Shown one piece after another: positions 34,903 through 43,699 of a stretch of DNA of 64,000 nt. Origin of the DNA: Sphingobacteriales bacterium 16-39-50 (GTDB lineage Bacteria > Bacteroidota > Bacteroidia > Sphingobacteriales > Sphingobacteriaceae); the NCBI GenBank assembly GCA_002257025.1, contig NCHA01000003.1:1-64000 (forward strand), read 5' to 3'. The position numbers and the translations under genes were made by a program. Every line of letters starts with the position of its first letter. The stretch's first letter is position 1. The notes beneath the pieces are model-generated. The model had not been told where the DNA came from, made no database searches, and worked only from the letters and a program-made list of their open reading frames with translations.

Positions 34903-35544
34903 ATGAAAACATTAACTAAAGAATTACAGCAAGCCATTTCGCCAGCTCAGGCATTGGAGCTATTGATAGAAGGTAATAAACGCTTTGTAAATAACCTCAA
35001 AGTAAACAGGAATCTATTACAGCAGGCCAATGAAACCTCAGATGGGCAACACCCGTTCGCAGTTATTTTGAGCTGCATCGATTCAAGGACATCGGCAGAA
35101 CTGATTTTTGACCAGGGTCTTGGAGACGTATTCAGTGTTCGGATTGCAGGAAACATCCTGAATGAGGATATCCTTGGAAGCATGGAATTTGGATGTAAGG
35201 TAGCAGGATCGAAGATCATTGTAGTTTTGGGCCATACTAAATGTGGCGCGGTTAAAGGCGCCTGCGATCATGTTGAAATGGGTAACCTCACCTCACTATT
35301 AACTAAAATCAGGCCGGCGGTAGACGATGAAACCACAGTAATTTCTCAGAGAAATTCATCCAATGCAGAGTTTGTTGAAAAAGTTTCTGCAATCAATGTG
35401 AAACGGACTGTAAAAGCAATAATGGAAAGAAGTCCGATTCTCAAAGAAATGATTGAAGCCGGACAAATCGGCATTGTTGGTGGTACACACGATATAACTA
35501 CCGGTGTTGTAGAGTTTTACAAGGACACACAGATCTTCAATTAA
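34903..35544 (+). CDS. Beta-class carbonic anhydrase
   Basis: This 213-residue zinc enzyme interconverts CO2 and bicarbonate in the cytoplasm. Zinc ligands Cys58 (CIDSRT), His111 and Cys114 (GHTKCGAVKGA) are in place, with the Asp60-Arg62 dyad. Placement directly after a SulP transporter suggests that the pair supplies or balances intracellular bicarbonate. A strong terminator follows. Confidence 0.95.
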   Translation: MKTLTKELQQAISPAQALELLIEGNKRFVNNLKVNRNLLQQANETSDGQHPFAVILSCIDSRTSAELIFDQGLGDVFSVRIAGNILNEDILGSMEFGCKVAGSKIIVVLGHTKCGAVKGACDHVEMGNLTSLLTKIRPAVDDETTVISQRNSSNAEFVEKVSAINVKRTVKAIMERSPILKEMIEAGQIGIVGGTHDITTGVVEFYKDTQIFN

Positions 35545-35558
35545 TCCTTTATATATAG

Positions 35559-35598
35559 TTCGGGGTGATCCGGTAAATTTTACCGGATGCACCCCGAA
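35559..35598 (+). terminator. Strong intrinsic terminator after carbonic anhydrase
   Basis: A stem of about 19 bp (TTCGGGGTG-ATCCGGTAAA with its complement, one bulged C) is followed by T-rich sequence. It ends the sulP-carbonic anhydrase transcript. Confidence 0.85.
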
Positions 35599-35664
35599 TA
35601 TGTTTTACAACCAATCTAAGTTTCTAAAGATTCAATCCGATTACAATATTCTGAAATTAGCCGA

Positions 35665-36420
35665 ATGAAAAAACTAATTTTTGCTTCCCTTTTAAGTCTG
35701 TTCACAATTGCATCTTTTGCTCAGAATACCAGAATAACTGACCCCAATACTATTGGCTGGCTAGCTTATACCGGAACAATCCGTCTAAATCAGAAATGGG
35801 GCCTGCATACTGAAGTTCAACTGCGTAGAGATCGACTGGCCAGTGATCCACAACAAAACCTATTCAGAGCAGGGGTCAATTATACCTTGAACAATAAAGT
35901 AGGTTTCAGGGTCGGTTATGCATTGGCCGAGACATATAATTACGGCGATATCCCTCTCAATAACCTTGGGAAACAGTTTACAGAACACCGGATTTACCAG
36001 ATGGCTACATTAAATGATAAATCTGGAATATTTGAATTCAGCCACCGTTTCATGCTCGAGCAAAGGTGGATTGGGAGATACACAAATGCTTCATTAACAA
36101 AAGAGGATGATTTTGTGTATTGGAACAGAATGAGGTATATGTTCAGAACAAATATTCCGCTAAAAGGAAGAACTATTTCCGATAAAACCCCTTATCTGGC
36201 AGTCTATGATGAAATTCTGATCGGATTTGGCAAAAACGTCAATGAAAATATATTTGACCAAAACAGGCTGGCAATCCTCCTTGGTTACAGATTCTCGCCG
36301 AAAGCACGCATAGAAGTAGGTTACCTCAATCAGATAGCACAATTATCCAGAGAAGTTAACGGCAGGAATGTATTTCAGGATAATAAAGGAGTTCTTTTGA
36401 GTACGATTCTGAATTTTTAA
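35665..36420 (+). CDS. DUF2490 outer-membrane beta-barrel protein
   Basis: This 251-residue protein has a signal peptide (LIFASLLSLFTIASFAQ) and amphipathic strands ending in LNF, as in small outer-membrane barrels. WLAYTGTIRLNQKWGLHTEVQLR and the FRAGVNYTLNNKVGFRVGYA segment match DUF2490. The family function is unknown. A terminator separates it from the carbonic anhydrase gene, so it is probably an independent unit. Confidence 0.87.
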   Translation: MKKLIFASLLSLFTIASFAQNTRITDPNTIGWLAYTGTIRLNQKWGLHTEVQLRRDRLASDPQQNLFRAGVNYTLNNKVGFRVGYALAETYNYGDIPLNNLGKQFTEHRIYQMATLNDKSGIFEFSHRFMLEQRWIGRYTNASLTKEDDFVYWNRMRYMFRTNIPLKGRTISDKTPYLAVYDEILIGFGKNVNENIFDQNRLAILLGYRFSPKARIEVGYLNQIAQLSREVNGRNVFQDNKGVLLSTILNF

Positions 36421-36547
36421 CTCCTATAATTTTAAAATCACCTGATTAATTACATGAGTATATAATCTAATAATGTCGCAATATTCCCGTAAATTAGTAA
36501 TCAGCGATTGCTGATTAGTTCTTCAAGGGTTTATTATCTGGCATAAT

Positions 36548-37228
36548 ATGAAAAAGCTCAAATTATTTTTTTGCATTCTGATCTTTTCTGGTGTCGCCTG
36601 CAAGACACAAAAAAAACCCAAAACACCAAAAATTGATGTTCCAATTGCAATAAATATTCAGGCCGAAAGCAGCGCAAATACAAATTTTATCAACCTGAGT
36701 TATTATCGTTTTCAGTTGCTTAATGCAATAGAACAATTTCAGAGTGTAAATTTTGTACTTGTGGAAGCCGATGAAAATCCGGAGTTAGTACTCAATATTG
36801 ACATTGAAAACTTTATGCTCTGGCCAAAAGATGAGCGGGTTTCAAGAAGGAGGGTAAGCCGAAACATTGTAGCTGGTACAGATTCGAACGGAAAACCTGT
36901 TTATCAGACAGTTACAGCACTAGTAGATATTGTTCAGATCCAGCAAAGAACAAATGCACGGTTTAAAACATCTTTATCGATTAAGGCAGAACCGCCTGTA
37001 AAATTTCAAAAGACATTTCTTGCCAACTATAATTATGTGAATACCTATGTTGATAATATACAAGGAGATATGCGGGCTCTAGACCCTTCCTTGAGTATGT
37101 CGAGAGGAATGGGATTTGATCTTACAGAAGACGAGTATATTCTGATTTTATCAAAACAGGAAATGATACGCCGTGTATCCGATGAAATCCGAAAATTTTA
37201 CGATTCAAAAACTAAAGTCAAAAAATAA
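36548..37228 (+). CDS. Hypothetical lipoprotein
   Basis: This 226-residue protein has a lipoprotein signal with lipobox GVAC (Cys19). The mature part has a Lys/Pro-rich linker, then a mixed alpha/beta domain with repeated aromatic and charged residues; no family is recognised. It is annotated here only as a cell-envelope lipoprotein. A TAATCAGC-GATT-GCTGATTA hairpin lies about 30 bases upstream of the ATG. Confidence 0.7.
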   Translation: MKKLKLFFCILIFSGVACKTQKKPKTPKIDVPIAINIQAESSANTNFINLSYYRFQLLNAIEQFQSVNFVLVEADENPELVLNIDIENFMLWPKDERVSRRRVSRNIVAGTDSNGKPVYQTVTALVDIVQIQQRTNARFKTSLSIKAEPPVKFQKTFLANYNYVNTYVDNIQGDMRALDPSLSMSRGMGFDLTEDEYILILSKQEMIRRVSDEIRKFYDSKTKVKK

Positions 37229-37257
37229 ACTAAGGGGGTTTACTACCTTTGCCGGGC

Positions 37258-38247
37258 ATGGCGATTCAATTGTACAAACCTTTCGAACGATTAAATTTCA
37301 GTAAACAATTCTGCTTCCTGAGTGGCAAAAAACTTCAGTCGGCCGAAGAGGAAATCACTGTATTTCCACTCTGGCTCATGCAGGAATACGATCTTCAGGA
37401 TAAGCCATTCAAACTTCTCGATGAAAGTATGTCGACTTACAGCGACATGAAACTACCCTGCTCAGGGAAAATTTATGAGCAGGAAATAGAGCCCCTGGAA
37501 GAAGAAATAAGAACTGCATTTTTATCAGGATATGATTCTGTAAAACAAGTACCTGAATTAACACTATTTCAATGGATTGCTAAAATGGTTTATGGTATCC
37601 TTTTCAATGAAATCCGCATTGGGATGATGCAGCAGAAAGCTAAAAATGAAGAGTTTATCCTCTCTCAATCCCTTATCCATAAATTCAGCAACCTTCATCT
37701 CATGCTTCAGTTAGTAAATCAGCCTGTAATTTTTGAAGGTAATAGTCCCTGGAGCATACGAGTGTTTAGGCTTGAGAGCAGTAAGGATCTGTTCAACTAT
37801 CGTGATGAGATTAATACACTCACCTTCTCTTTAGCAATGAAGGATTTTGGAATCATTGCATGTCTTCAGGATAATGGTACGAATGCGATTTATCACAAGG
37901 AAATTCTTTCAAAACTATCCGGTAAATCAGTACATCCTGCACAATTGGAGGAAGTTTTTGCACGGTTTTTCTATTCTAATTACCTCTTCAACCGTTTACC
38001 AGAATACACTATCATGCCAACCGCAGATGCGATTTATATTGAGGCAATGCCCTTGCGGGGAATGAGCAATAAGCCACTTTTTGATTTCTGGCAAAATAAA
38101 ACCTACGCTCAGGTATTGGAAAATTTCTGGAAGCCATGGGGTATCCTCTTATTCGAAATTCTGAAAGATCCCGAGAATCCTCTTAGCTATCTGCTAGATA
38201 AAAACAAGGAGTTTATTCCAGCCGAATGTGTTGATTTGCCTTCATAA
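37258..38247 (+). CDS. Uncharacterised cytoplasmic protein
   Basis: This protein of about 329 residues begins MAIQLYKPFERLNFSKQF and has no signal peptide or membrane segment. It is rich in aromatic residues and has an all-alpha/beta look; a short Cys-containing N-terminal segment (QFCFLSGKKL) resembles a degenerate metal-binding knuckle. No family is named. The ATG at 37258 is chosen over a TTG at 37249, because that TTG lies inside the -7 element TACCTTTG (37244-37251). The element ends six bases before the ATG, so the mRNA is probably leaderless. Confidence 0.7.
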   Translation: MAIQLYKPFERLNFSKQFCFLSGKKLQSAEEEITVFPLWLMQEYDLQDKPFKLLDESMSTYSDMKLPCSGKIYEQEIEPLEEEIRTAFLSGYDSVKQVPELTLFQWIAKMVYGILFNEIRIGMMQQKAKNEEFILSQSLIHKFSNLHLMLQLVNQPVIFEGNSPWSIRVFRLESSKDLFNYRDEINTLTFSLAMKDFGIIACLQDNGTNAIYHKEILSKLSGKSVHPAQLEEVFARFFYSNYLFNRLPEYTIMPTADAIYIEAMPLRGMSNKPLFDFWQNKTYAQVLENFWKPWGILLFEILKDPENPLSYLLDKNKEFIPAECVDLPS

Positions 38248-38293
38248 AACCCTGTATATCAATTTAATATTGAGACAGATAGGTTTTTGGGAA

Positions 38294-38926
38294 TCATCCT
38301 CCGGTTAACTGATTAACAAAATAGCCTGCAATGTCCGGGTAATAAATAATTGTGAACAGGACTCCGGTAAGTGCACCGTAGAAGTGAGCATCATGATTAA
38401 TTGCATCTCTTGAATTACGGGAAGCATATATACAATAACCTAGAAACAGAAATCCGTACAAAACCGCAGGAATTGGTATTGGAATTGGGAAGATCATCAT
38501 TTTATTCATCGGATAAAATAAAATATAGCTGAATACTACCGCACAAACAGCACCGGAGGCCCCAAGACTGTTAAACCAGAAATGCTCCTTATGCTTAAAA
38601 ATAGAAGTGATATCACTTAAAATAATGCTTACAATGTATAATAATCCAAACTGAAAATGACCCCAGCTACTCAGTGAAACAAAGGTTTTTTCAAGAGTGA
38701 AAGCGAAGAAATAATAGGATAACATATTCACCAGCAGGTGTGGCCAGTCTTTATGAATAAGTCCGCTGGTAATCATGCTATACAGACGGCGCCCGCGACT
38801 TACACTGTAAGGGTGAAGCATAAATTTTCCATAAACCTCCGCATTCGAAAAGGCATAAATACTGGTAACAATCGTGAAAATAAAAATGATCGTGGCAACA
38901 GGGGTATCGTTAATATAACTCTCCAT
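38294..38926 (-). CDS. Rhomboid family intramembrane serine protease
   Basis: This protein of about 210 residues has six membrane segments. The rhomboid features are HLLVNMLSYYFFAF near residue 63, the catalytic Ser in SLGASGAVCAVVFSY near 120, and the catalytic His in AHFYGALTGVLFTI near 185. It cleaves membrane-embedded helices; substrates are unknown. Its ATG overlaps the stop of the M14 peptidase gene (TGATG), so translation is coupled. Confidence 0.9.
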   Translation of the reverse strand: MESYINDTPVATIIFIFTIVTSIYAFSNAEVYGKFMLHPYSVSRGRRLYSMITSGLIHKDWPHLLVNMLSYYFFAFTLEKTFVSLSSWGHFQFGLLYIVSIILSDITSIFKHKEHFWFNSLGASGAVCAVVFSYILFYPMNKMMIFPIPIPIPAVLYGFLFLGYCIYASRNSRDAINHDAHFYGALTGVLFTIIYYPDIAGYFVNQLTGG

Positions 38927-40665
38927 CAATTTAATTCAATTTTAGCAGGACTGATTAAACGACCTACCGGGTATCTCATATATGTTTTTTCGTAATGTTT
39001 TGAATTCCTGTACACCCAATCAAGTTGTGCTGATGGGCTTTGCAGCAATGCGGGATTTTGTTTCTTCTCTTCATCAAGCCGGGCTAACAATGCAAGATCC
39101 TGTTTTATCAGCCGGGCTGCTTCGTCCTCAAAAACATAATCAGAGAAATGTTCTTTCTGACCCAGCACTGAATCAAAAAAATTCCAGGCAAAGAACGAAT
39201 CTACACCTTGAGGTTCAAGGGTTTCGACAATATATCTGTTCTTTACCTGTTCAGTATAAACGATATAATCGCCTTCATAATATTTCACTCTTTGATTTTC
39301 AGTCCTGATTTTGACCTGAGAATGGAGATAATGCCCCTCAAAGGGTTTACCAGGAGTCTTATAATCTTCAATATAATACATTTCCGATTCGATCTCCGTA
39401 TCCGCGGCAAAGCGTTTCATCTGAACACCATTCAGTAGCATCAGATCAATAACCTTTTGCCAGGATTGCGGAATAATATAAGCAAGCGGTTTTTTTACTA
39501 ATTCTGAAGGTAAATAATGATCAAAAACGCGGATATCTTTTTCATAAGGCTTATTCCGATCATAAAATAACCTTGGCAATCCACTTACTTCACTGGTTTT
39601 ATATTTGGCCTCGTAGCCCTTGAATCTGAACAGGGAAAAACTTTTATCATCCAGTGTCCATTGCAGGGGAAATAAAACCTGTGCCATGACATCCGCATCA
39701 GCTTTCTGCTTATTTTTGGCGATCAGATCTGTATCTCGTTCAACAATTTCAATCACATGCTCCATAAACTTATAGGTTCCATCAACCCGCTGGTGATATG
39801 GCTTAAGCATATGCGTTTCCGGCATAAAACCAATGGCATTATGTAAAGCAGCATATCCGGTTGAATATCGTGCTGTCTCTAAAAAACCCGTAATTCCTGA
39901 ATCAGGGGTCTCCTCAATGCTATTTACATAAGGAGTCATTTCGAAGTTCGAGGCCTTCATTTTTTTGTACAGATCAGGCAGCATGCGACCGCTTAAATAT
40001 TCAGAAAGTACTGGATTAAGCTTATCTTTCTGAGGAGCGATAAGCGTCATTATGTACTGATAGTCAGCTCCATTACTTGTATGATTATCAATAAATACTT
40101 CCGGTTGCCAGGTATTGAAAATCGTTTGAAAGACCCTTGAATTTTTGGAATCTCCTTTTATAAAATCTCTATTAAGATCAAGATTCTGATAGTTTCCTCT
40201 AAAACCATAGGACTCGGGGCCATTCTGATTTACTCTGGAAAGTCCTCTGTTCAGCATTCCATCAATATTGTAGACGGGGATGATACAGATCACCACATTT
40301 TTAGGGATAGAGTTCTTTTCCAGCAGATCACGAACAAGTATCATGCTGGCATCTATCCCTTCAGGTTCACCCGGATGAATACCATTATTAATCAATAGAA
40401 TTCTTTTATTTTGCTTTCTGATTTCGATGGGATCAAAGATTTTATCCCCGGAAAGAACAATCAGGTTTATTGGTTTTCCGATATCGCTTTGCCCGCAATC
40501 GAAAATCCGCATCTGCTCATGTTTTTTATCCAGAACCTGATAATAATCAATCAGTTCCTGATAGGTCGCAGTTAATCCTTTGTTTTTTTCAAAAGGACTC
40601 ATCTGTGCATTTGCCATAAGAAAACCATTAATTAAGATCAATAAAAGACTAAACCTTCTAATCAT
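38926..40665 (-). CDS. M14 family metallocarboxypeptidase, exported
   Basis: This 579-residue zinc peptidase has a signal peptide (LLLILINGFLMANAQ). The M14 zinc motif HPGEPEG (His and Glu ligands near residues 97-100) and the third ligand in FIDNHTSNG near 192 are visible, as is LNRDF near 163. It acts in the periplasm or on the surface. A full -7 promoter element (TATATTTG on the minus strand, 40683-40676) lies just upstream, giving a short leader. It is the first gene of a unit with the rhomboid gene. Confidence 0.9.
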   Translation of the reverse strand: MIRRFSLLLILINGFLMANAQMSPFEKNKGLTATYQELIDYYQVLDKKHEQMRIFDCGQSDIGKPINLIVLSGDKIFDPIEIRKQNKRILLINNGIHPGEPEGIDASMILVRDLLEKNSIPKNVVICIIPVYNIDGMLNRGLSRVNQNGPESYGFRGNYQNLDLNRDFIKGDSKNSRVFQTIFNTWQPEVFIDNHTSNGADYQYIMTLIAPQKDKLNPVLSEYLSGRMLPDLYKKMKASNFEMTPYVNSIEETPDSGITGFLETARYSTGYAALHNAIGFMPETHMLKPYHQRVDGTYKFMEHVIEIVERDTDLIAKNKQKADADVMAQVLFPLQWTLDDKSFSLFRFKGYEAKYKTSEVSGLPRLFYDRNKPYEKDIRVFDHYLPSELVKKPLAYIIPQSWQKVIDLMLLNGVQMKRFAADTEIESEMYYIEDYKTPGKPFEGHYLHSQVKIRTENQRVKYYEGDYIVYTEQVKNRYIVETLEPQGVDSFFAWNFFDSVLGQKEHFSDYVFEDEAARLIKQDLALLARLDEEKKQNPALLQSPSAQLDWVYRNSKHYEKTYMRYPVGRLISPAKIELN

Positions 40666-40686
40666 ACCTGATTGACAAATATAAGA

Positions 40687-40941
40687 TCAATGCCCAAGCT
40701 TATCGATAAGATCGGCAAGATTCCTGTCCTTTTCTGTAATTTTATTACCGGCATCATGAGAGCTCAGCATAATAATTACCTTATTATATGAATTGGACCA
40801 ATCCGGATGATGACCTGATTTTTCGGCGATAAGGGCAACCTTATTCATAAATGCCCAGGCAGAAATAAAATCCTTGAATTTGAATTCCTTTTTAAGGTAT
40901 TCTTCCCCCTTTTCAATATCCCTAACTTCTATCCATTCCAT
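40687..40941 (-). CDS. 4a-hydroxytetrahydrobiopterin dehydratase (PCD/DCoH)
   Basis: This 84-residue protein has the pterin-4a-carbinolamine dehydratase motif: EKSGHHPDWSNSYNKVIIML, followed by SHDAGNKITEKDRNLA. It recycles the pterin cofactor of aromatic amino acid hydroxylases. No hydroxylase gene is in the window. It lies 9 bases after the MmcQ/YjbR gene and is probably co-transcribed with it. Confidence 0.93.
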   Translation of the reverse strand: MEWIEVRDIEKGEEYLKKEFKFKDFISAWAFMNKVALIAEKSGHHPDWSNSYNKVIIMLSSHDAGNKITEKDRNLADLIDKLGH

Positions 40942-40950
40942 AATAAAATC

Positions 40951-41289
40951 TTAAAATCGCTTGTTTTTGGGCAGGCTTTTTAATATGAGGTCGTAAGAAT
41001 GATCGATCATTTCCTTTAACTGAATATCACTTAATCGCCCATTCATAAATACAGTATTCCAGTGGGTCTTATTCATATGATAACCCGGCTGTACTTCCTC
41101 GTACTCTTCCCGAAGTGATACTGCTCTTTCCGGATCACATTTCACATTGAAACGATCCGGATTATCAAGTCCGCAAAGCAAAAAGATCTTATCTGCCAGT
41201 TTGAACACCAGCGTGTCTTCACCGAAAGGAAAAGTTTCAGTAACTCCTGGCTTTAAAAGGCAATAATCTCTTAAACTTTCAATGTTCAT
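40951..41289 (-). CDS. MmcQ/YjbR family DNA-binding protein
   Basis: This 112-residue protein matches the YjbR fold: MNIESLRDYCLLKPGVTETFPFGEDTLVFKLADKIF, then PDRFNVKCDPERA and the YHMNKTHWNTV segment. The fold binds DNA in a CyaY-like manner in tested members, but the cellular role is unclear. It diverges from pepT. Confidence 0.92.
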   Translation of the reverse strand: MNIESLRDYCLLKPGVTETFPFGEDTLVFKLADKIFLLCGLDNPDRFNVKCDPERAVSLREEYEEVQPGYHMNKTHWNTVFMNGRLSDIQLKEMIDHSYDLILKSLPKNKRF

Positions 41290-41389
41290 TTTCGGGGCGA
41301 CAAGTCTTGAACACTCTCAGGACTAATCATTTTAACAATACGGTTGGTAATGATTAATTTCGCAGAGCCAATTATAAAATTAAGCAAAA

Positions 41390-42643
41390 ATGACCTTAAG
41401 CGAAAATATAAGCTATACTGTTACAGAACGATTTTTAAGATATACTGCAATTGATACCCAATCCGACCCGGCTTCTAACAGCTTTCCTTCTACCGAAAAA
41501 CAAAAAAATCTTGGTTCTTTATTAGTCAGTGAATTACTCGAAATGGGCTTGAAAGATGCTCATTTAGACCAGTATGGGTATGTTTATGCAAGTATTCCGG
41601 GAAATACCGATAAAAAAGTGCCTCTTATTTGTTTCTGCTCCCACATGGATACTTCTCCCGATTGCAGCGGAGAGAATGTGAAAGCTATTATTCATAAAAA
41701 TTATAAGGGACAGGATATAATTCTTCCTGATGATCCTAATCAAATTTTACGAATGAAGGATCACCCTGACCTGAAAGATCAGATTGGTAATGACATCATA
41801 ACTGCAAGCGGAACTACATTATTAGGTGCCGATAATAAAGCTGGAATAGCCGAAATTATGGATGCGGCAAATTTCCTGATCAAGCACCCTGAATATAAAC
41901 ATGGTGAAATCAAAATTCTCTTCACTCCTGATGAAGAAATTGGAAGAGGAGTTGACAAAGTAGATCTCAAAAAACTTGGTGCCGATTTTGCTTATACTAT
42001 CGATGGTGAAACTGCTGGCTCCATTGAGAATGAAACCTTCTCAGCAGATGGTGTAAAGATAATTATTCAGGGTGTAAGTGCTCATCCCGGCTTTGCCAAA
42101 AACAAAATGGAAAGTGCCATAAAAATAGCTTCAGAAATTATTTCGGCCTTACCAAAGGAATATCTTTCACCGGAGAGCAGCTCAGGTAAAGATGGTTTCA
42201 TACACCCTGTTTCTATAAATGGTTCGGTAGAACAGGCAAGCATTGAATTCATAATCCGTGATTTTAAAACGGAATTATTAAAAAACCATGAGCAGGTTCT
42301 GGAACAAATTGTGCAAAAAGTTATGAAGGCTTATCCCGGTTCTGGATATGAGTTTATTTTGGAGGAGCAATACCGGAACATGAAATCGGTTCTTGACCAA
42401 TATCCGCAAATTGTTCAGGCAGGAATAGAAGCTATTGAACGAAGCGGGTTAACTGCCAGATTACAGAGCATCAGAGGAGGAACAGACGGTTCCAGGCTCT
42501 CATTCATGGGTTTACCTTGCCCCAATATATTTGCCGGAGAGCATGCCTTTCATGGAAAACAGGAGTGGGTATCTGTTCAGGATATGCAAAAAGCTGTTCA
42601 AACTATTATCAATCTGGCATTCGTCTGGGAGGAGAAGTGTTAA
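41390..42643 (+). CDS. pepT: Peptidase T (tripeptidase)
   Basis: This 417-residue cytoplasmic M20B enzyme removes the N-terminal residue from tripeptides. Seen: CSHMDTSPDCSG near residue 84 (first zinc ligand His-x-Asp), GADNKAGIAEIMDA near 143, FTPDEEIGRGVD near 178 with the catalytic Glu, DGETAGSIENE near 200, and HAFHGKQEW near 386. The length is usual. It is probably monocistronic. Confidence 0.94.
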   Translation: MTLSENISYTVTERFLRYTAIDTQSDPASNSFPSTEKQKNLGSLLVSELLEMGLKDAHLDQYGYVYASIPGNTDKKVPLICFCSHMDTSPDCSGENVKAIIHKNYKGQDIILPDDPNQILRMKDHPDLKDQIGNDIITASGTTLLGADNKAGIAEIMDAANFLIKHPEYKHGEIKILFTPDEEIGRGVDKVDLKKLGADFAYTIDGETAGSIENETFSADGVKIIIQGVSAHPGFAKNKMESAIKIASEIISALPKEYLSPESSSGKDGFIHPVSINGSVEQASIEFIIRDFKTELLKNHEQVLEQIVQKVMKAYPGSGYEFILEEQYRNMKSVLDQYPQIVQAGIEAIERSGLTARLQSIRGGTDGSRLSFMGLPCPNIFAGEHAFHGKQEWVSVQDMQKAVQTIINLAFVWEEKC

Positions 42644-42813
42644 AACCAAACCTTCTAACAATTAAGAACTTAACACAAATTAACCTGGCGGCTAACCTCG
42701 CTATTGTATCATTGCAGATTCAGAATGTTGCAGGGATCGTATATAGTAACTATTGTAATGAAATCATTACGAAGTCCATTAAACCTTTATCACACACTTA
42801 GTCTAAAAATCGT
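42644..42813. other. Intergenic with palindromes upstream of the barrel pair
   Basis: No gene seen. GTAATG-AAAT-CATTAC and ATAGTAACTAT lie next to each other near 42742-42771, upstream of the CBM9-like gene, and could be a regulator site. No full TAnnTTTG element was found. Confidence 0.35.
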
Positions 42814-43638
42814 ATGAAGACAAAAATCAAAAACATTTTTTTTCTCTCATTATCCATATTTCTGTTTGGTTATTTGCCTGCGTATTCGCAAAAAAAAGCA
42901 GAGCTGATAATATCACTATGGGCTGATAAACCAATTCTAATTGACGGCCAGCTAAATGACTGGAATGATAGTCTTAGTCTCTATAACGATGCCACAAAAC
43001 TTTATTATAACCTCTCCAATGATGATGAAAACATCTACCTGGCAATAAAAAATGGGGCACCGGAAAGTTTAACCAGGATTTTGGCAAGAGGAATAAGTTT
43101 CTCAGCCAACATTGAAAATAAGAAAATTCCGGCAATGGTGACTTTTCCGCTTCTAGACCGCACTCCAGGGAAAAAGCTAAATGAAACAGAACCGCCTGAG
43201 CCTGAAGAGATTCAAAGAAGAATTCTTGAAAGAATCAAAGAGATTAGGGTGGATGGATTCAAAGAAATTATTGATGGGGGTATTTCACTTTACAATACCT
43301 ATGGCATAAAAGCCGCTGCTGCATTTGATTCAAAAAATAATCTGATTCAGGAAATAGCGATACCAATCCGACTACTGGGTATCGAGCCGGGGAGAACTGA
43401 ACCAATAACATATGGTATCAGGATCAATGGATTTCAGGGACCAGCGGCTGTGCAGCAAAGGGATATGAATGCCTTTGATGATATGTATGGCGGCAGATAT
43501 GGTGGCAGATATAATGGAAGATATGGGAGAAACTATGGTGGGATGTATGGAGGGATGCCTTCCAGAAATTACCCTCCAGCCAGAATATCCACATCAACAG
43601 AGTTTTTTATAAAGAGTTCATTGGCAGTAAAGCAATAA
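42814..43638 (+). CDS. Exported CBM9-like (DOMON-type) protein with Gly/Tyr/Arg-rich tail
   Basis: This 274-residue protein has a signal peptide (IFLFGYLPAYSQ). The segment from about residue 30 (ADKPILIDGQLNDWNDSLSL, then YYNLSNDDENIYLAIKN) resembles the carbohydrate-binding family 9 / DOMON beta-sandwich start. Near residues 225-256 is a low-complexity run of YGGRYGGRYNGRYGRNYGG type. The ligand is unknown. It is followed 61 bases later by the large barrel protein, which also has Gly-rich runs; the two probably work together at the outer membrane. Confidence 0.65.
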   Translation: MKTKIKNIFFLSLSIFLFGYLPAYSQKKAELIISLWADKPILIDGQLNDWNDSLSLYNDATKLYYNLSNDDENIYLAIKNGAPESLTRILARGISFSANIENKKIPAMVTFPLLDRTPGKKLNETEPPEPEEIQRRILERIKEIRVDGFKEIIDGGISLYNTYGIKAAAAFDSKNNLIQEIAIPIRLLGIEPGRTEPITYGIRINGFQGPAAVQQRDMNAFDDMYGGRYGGRYNGRYGRNYGGMYGGMPSRNYPPARISTSTEFFIKSSLAVKQ

Positions 43639-43699
43639 ACATAGCTCCGGATAAGAAAATCAGGGCTTTAGAACAATTATAAACCAAATAATAACAAAC

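Noticed and set aside
42517..42801. 94-codon plus-strand frame overlapping the pepT end
   Set aside because: More than a third overlaps pepT in another frame, and the rest is AT-rich spacer with palindromes.
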